DNA from: Planctomycetota bacterium
GTDB lineage: Bacteria; Planctomycetota; Planctomycetia; Pirellulales; Thermoguttaceae
DNA length: 8,042 nt
Assembly (NCBI GenBank): GCA_013202535.1
Contig: JABMRP010000186.1
Span: forward strand, 1 to 8,042
Direction: 5' to 3'
Positions 6,330-8,042 of the stretch are shown in pieces; positions within the stretch are counted from its first letter, which is position 1, and every line of letters starts with the position of its first letter. A model generated the notes under the pieces. The model was not told the DNA's origin, ran no database searches, and worked only from the letters and a program-made list of their open reading frames with translations. The translations under genes were made by a program, and so were the position numbers.

Positions 6330-7671
6330 GACCATCGACGCCGACGTCCCGCTGACCGTTCTCGATCGCCGCCGCGCCAGGCGGTTGACTTATTGGAACG
6401 GAGCGGTCTGGGCGATCGGCAACGGGTTGGCCAGTACCACGCTGGTGATCTATCTGGCCATGGAACTGGGCGTGTCGCGGATCGGTCTGGGGATCGCGCT
6501 GATCGTGGCCGCCCCGGCGACCGCCGGTGTGTTGCGACTGGTCGGACCGGTGATGATCGGACGCCTGGCCGACCGCAAGCGATTTTGCCTGGGCATGTAC
6601 GCCGGCAGCGCGATGGTGCTGATGGCCTTACCGCTGGCGACCGCACCGGGCGTGATGCCCTCGGCTCGGCTCTCGTTGGCGGCGCTGATCGTTCTCTGGT
6701 GCCTCTACCATTTACTGCAACACTTGGGCACCATCGCCATCTGGTCGTGGCAGGCCGATCTCGTGCCGCTGCGAATCCGCGGACGGTTTATCGGTATTCG
6801 CGGCCGGTGGATGACCGCGGGGCAAGCCGTAGCGATGATCGACTGCGGTCTGTTTTCCTATGGTTGGAGGGAAACGCATCCGCGCGCCGAACAATGGCTC
6901 GGCTATGCCGTGCCGGCCGCACTGGGCACGCTGTTCATGCTCGCCTCGGTCGTACCGCTGGCCGCGGTGCCCGCGGTGGTGAAGAGCCGCGTCGTACGCT
7001 ACGGGGCCTCGCTTTCGGCCGTGCTCGAACCGTTTACCGACCGGCGGTTTCTGCGACTGGTCGCCTTCGGCTGCTGGTTCGCCTTTTTCAACGGCCTGAC
7101 GCAATCGGTCCAGTATCTTTATCCGGCCCGGGTGTTGGGCATCAGCCTGTTTGTCGTTCTGGCCTTGCGCACCGGCATGCGGTGCGGACAGCTTACGATC
7201 AGTCCTTGGGTGGGCCGCCTGGCCGATCGGTTAGGTAACCGGCCGGTGATGATCGTCAGCCTGACGGCCGTGGCTACCGGGCCGTTGTTCTTTCTGGCCG
7301 CCACGCCCGAGCAACCCTGGTGGTTCGTCGGCGCCTGGATCGTGTGGATCGCCTACGCCGGGCTGAACGTCTGCCTGCCCAACCTGATGTTAAAACTCTC
7401 GCCGGACCGATCCAACACGCCCTACATCGCCGCCTACTTCGCCACCAGCGGCCTGTTCTACGCCGCCGGGACCATCGCCGGTGGCGCGGCGTTCGACGCT
7501 TATGGCCGCGAAGTGTTCGTTCTGCTGGGCGGTACGCTGGTGTTGGGTTATTATCAGGTTGCGTTTCTCTTCGGCTGGGCGATGCGCACCTTGGGCCTGG
7601 TATGGCTCTGGGCGATCATCGAGCCGAGAGGAGTGGATACCACCCAACTCAGCTTACGTACTGCGCGATAA
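6328..7671 (+). CDS. MFS transporter, substrate unknown
   Basis: An inner-membrane protein of 447 residues with about 12 hydrophobic segments, the standard layout of a major facilitator. The loop between helices 2 and 3 carries GRLADRKRF at about 78-86, and the equivalent loop in the second half carries GRLADRLGNRP at about 296-306. These are the two copies of the MFS motif A pattern. The N terminus is a short cytoplasmic stretch rich in arginine (DRRRARRLTYWNG). No substrate-specific motif is recognised. The ATG at 6328 gives a normal length but has no ribosome binding site; a GTG at 6262-6264 overlapping the comB stop (GTGA) would add 22 residues and couple it to comB. The gene lies 62 bp after comB and probably shares its transcript. 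Its last 23 bp overlap the convergent acyl carrier gene. Confidence 0.85.
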   Translation: MTIDADVPLTVLDRRRARRLTYWNGAVWAIGNGLASTTLVIYLAMELGVSRIGLGIALIVAAPATAGVLRLVGPVMIGRLADRKRFCLGMYAGSAMVLMALPLATAPGVMPSARLSLAALIVLWCLYHLLQHLGTIAIWSWQADLVPLRIRGRFIGIRGRWMTAGQAVAMIDCGLFSYGWRETHPRAEQWLGYAVPAALGTLFMLASVVPLAAVPAVVKSRVVRYGASLSAVLEPFTDRRFLRLVAFGCWFAFFNGLTQSVQYLYPARVLGISLFVVLALRTGMRCGQLTISPWVGRLADRLGNRPVMIVSLTAVATGPLFFLAATPEQPWWFVGAWIVWIAYAGLNVCLPNLMLKLSPDRSNTPYIAAYFATSGLFYAAGTIAGGAAFDAYGREVFVLLGGTLVLGYYQVAFLFGWAMRTLGLVWLWAIIEPRGVDTTQLSLRTAR

Positions 7672-7891
7672 AACCCATCGCGTCGCCGACGGTTTGCACT
7701 TTCAGAGCGGCTTCGTCGTCCATCTCGATATCGAATTCACCCTCGAAGGCGGCGACCAACTCGACCGACTGCGTACTCTCGGCACCCAAGTCGAAGACAA
7801 AGTGGCTCGATTCCTCGACCATGTCGGCATCGATGTCCAGGACCTGACAGACCACCTTCACGACACGTTCTTTCAGTTGCGACGGTTCCAT
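7649..7891 (-). CDS. acpP: Acyl carrier protein
   Basis: An acidic protein of 80 residues, the normal size for AcpP, which carries growing acyl chains on a phosphopantetheine arm in fatty acid synthesis. The attachment motif reads DLGAESTQSVELV, with the modified serine at Ser39; the usual form is DLGADSLDSVELV. The remaining pattern fits the four-helix ACP fold: EFDIEMDDEAALKVQTVGDAM follows, matching the usual FDIEIPDEDAEKI-TVGDAV region. The ATG at 7889-7891 matches the family's N terminus. AAGGA lies 12 nt upstream, which is far for a ribosome binding site. The frame stays open to 7984, but that extension looks like non-coding sequence. No other fatty acid gene is nearby, so a dedicated carrier for another synthase cannot be excluded. 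Its 3' end overlaps the MFS gene by 23 bp. Confidence 0.9.
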   Translation of the reverse strand: MEPSQLKERVVKVVCQVLDIDADMVEESSHFVFDLGAESTQSVELVAAFEGEFDIEMDDEAALKVQTVGDAMGFIAQYVS

Positions 7892-8042
7892 GGGAAATCT
7901 TGATCCTTGGGAGTTGCTTGAAAACGAATGGTTGTTGGTTGATCGAGAGAAAAGCGACAAGACGCCGTCAGGCAAATCGATCACACACGTCAGATCAATC
8001 GAATACGCACGTCAGCCACGGCATTACCAGTCTCTTCCGGAC
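7892..8042. other. Non-coding region upstream of the acyl carrier gene
   Basis: These 151 bp to the window edge must hold the acpP leader and probably its promoter. The sequence is less GC-rich than the genes around it near 7910-7960. I see no reliable -35/-10 pair on the minus strand. The distal half contains the 22-bp repeat listed separately. No gene is supported here. Confidence 0.5.
7966..8015. repeat. CGTCAG motif repeated three times with a 22-bp period
   Basis: On the plus strand CGTCAG begins at 7966, 7988 and 8010, exactly 22 bp apart. Between the motifs the first two units also agree at several positions: AATCGA lies 4 bp after the first motif (7975-7980) and 3 bp after the second (7997-8002), and both units end in AC-x-CA. 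The third copy is only the hexamer. The 22-bp step is about two helical turns, so the copies would lie on one face of the DNA. The tract lies 74-124 bp upstream of the acpP start codon. Confidence 0.6.

Noticed and set aside
5600..6646. Long minus-strand open frame (348 residues) opposite comB and the MFS gene
   Set aside because: It runs across two well-supported genes, is rich in Arg, Pro and Gly as expected for a shadow frame, and matches no family.

Overview
The window looks like chromosomal DNA from a high-GC bacterium of the planctomycete type, possibly Pirellulales. The clues are the overall gene style, an acyl carrier protein with a GAEST phosphopantetheine motif, a 144-bp nested palindromic repeat and a TAGGGAC tandem tract of kinds I associate from memory with those genomes, and menaquinone made by the futalosine route. 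The lineage is an inference; no rRNA or other marker is present.

The left two thirds (144-5174) is a compact five-gene operon on the minus strand for menaquinone synthesis. In transcription order it holds a UbiD-like decarboxylase (3687-5174), the MenG/UbiE methyltransferase (2959-3669), the UbiX flavin prenyltransferase (2176-2868), a UbiA-family prenyltransferase of the MqnP type (1286-2173) and aminofutalosine synthase MqnE (144-1277). MqnE makes the first pathway-specific intermediate. MqnP adds the prenyl chain to the naphthoate. UbiX makes the prenylated FMN that UbiD needs to remove the carboxyl group, and MenG adds the final methyl group. The steps between MqnE and MqnP (MqnB, MqnC, MqnD and the enzyme MqnA) are not in the window. 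A short plus-strand reading frame with one membrane span (3-131) converges on the end of mqnE.

The intergenic region 5175-5482 separates the operon from genes read to the right. It holds the nested inverted repeat (5213-5356), which starts only 38 bp upstream of the ubiD start codon. To its right are a ComB-family phosphatase (5483-6265) and a 12-helix MFS transporter (6328-7671). The transporter overlaps by 23 bp, tail to tail, a minus-strand acyl carrier protein gene (7649-7891). Upstream of the acyl carrier gene (7892-8042) is non-coding DNA with a CGTCAG motif repeated three times at exactly 22-bp intervals.

I do not see a defence system, CRISPR array, RNA gene or intact transposon. The points most worth a second look are the UbiD protein, which appears to have lost the Asn and Arg of the usual cofactor/active-site motif; the nested palindrome in the operon leader; and the phased 22-bp repeat.
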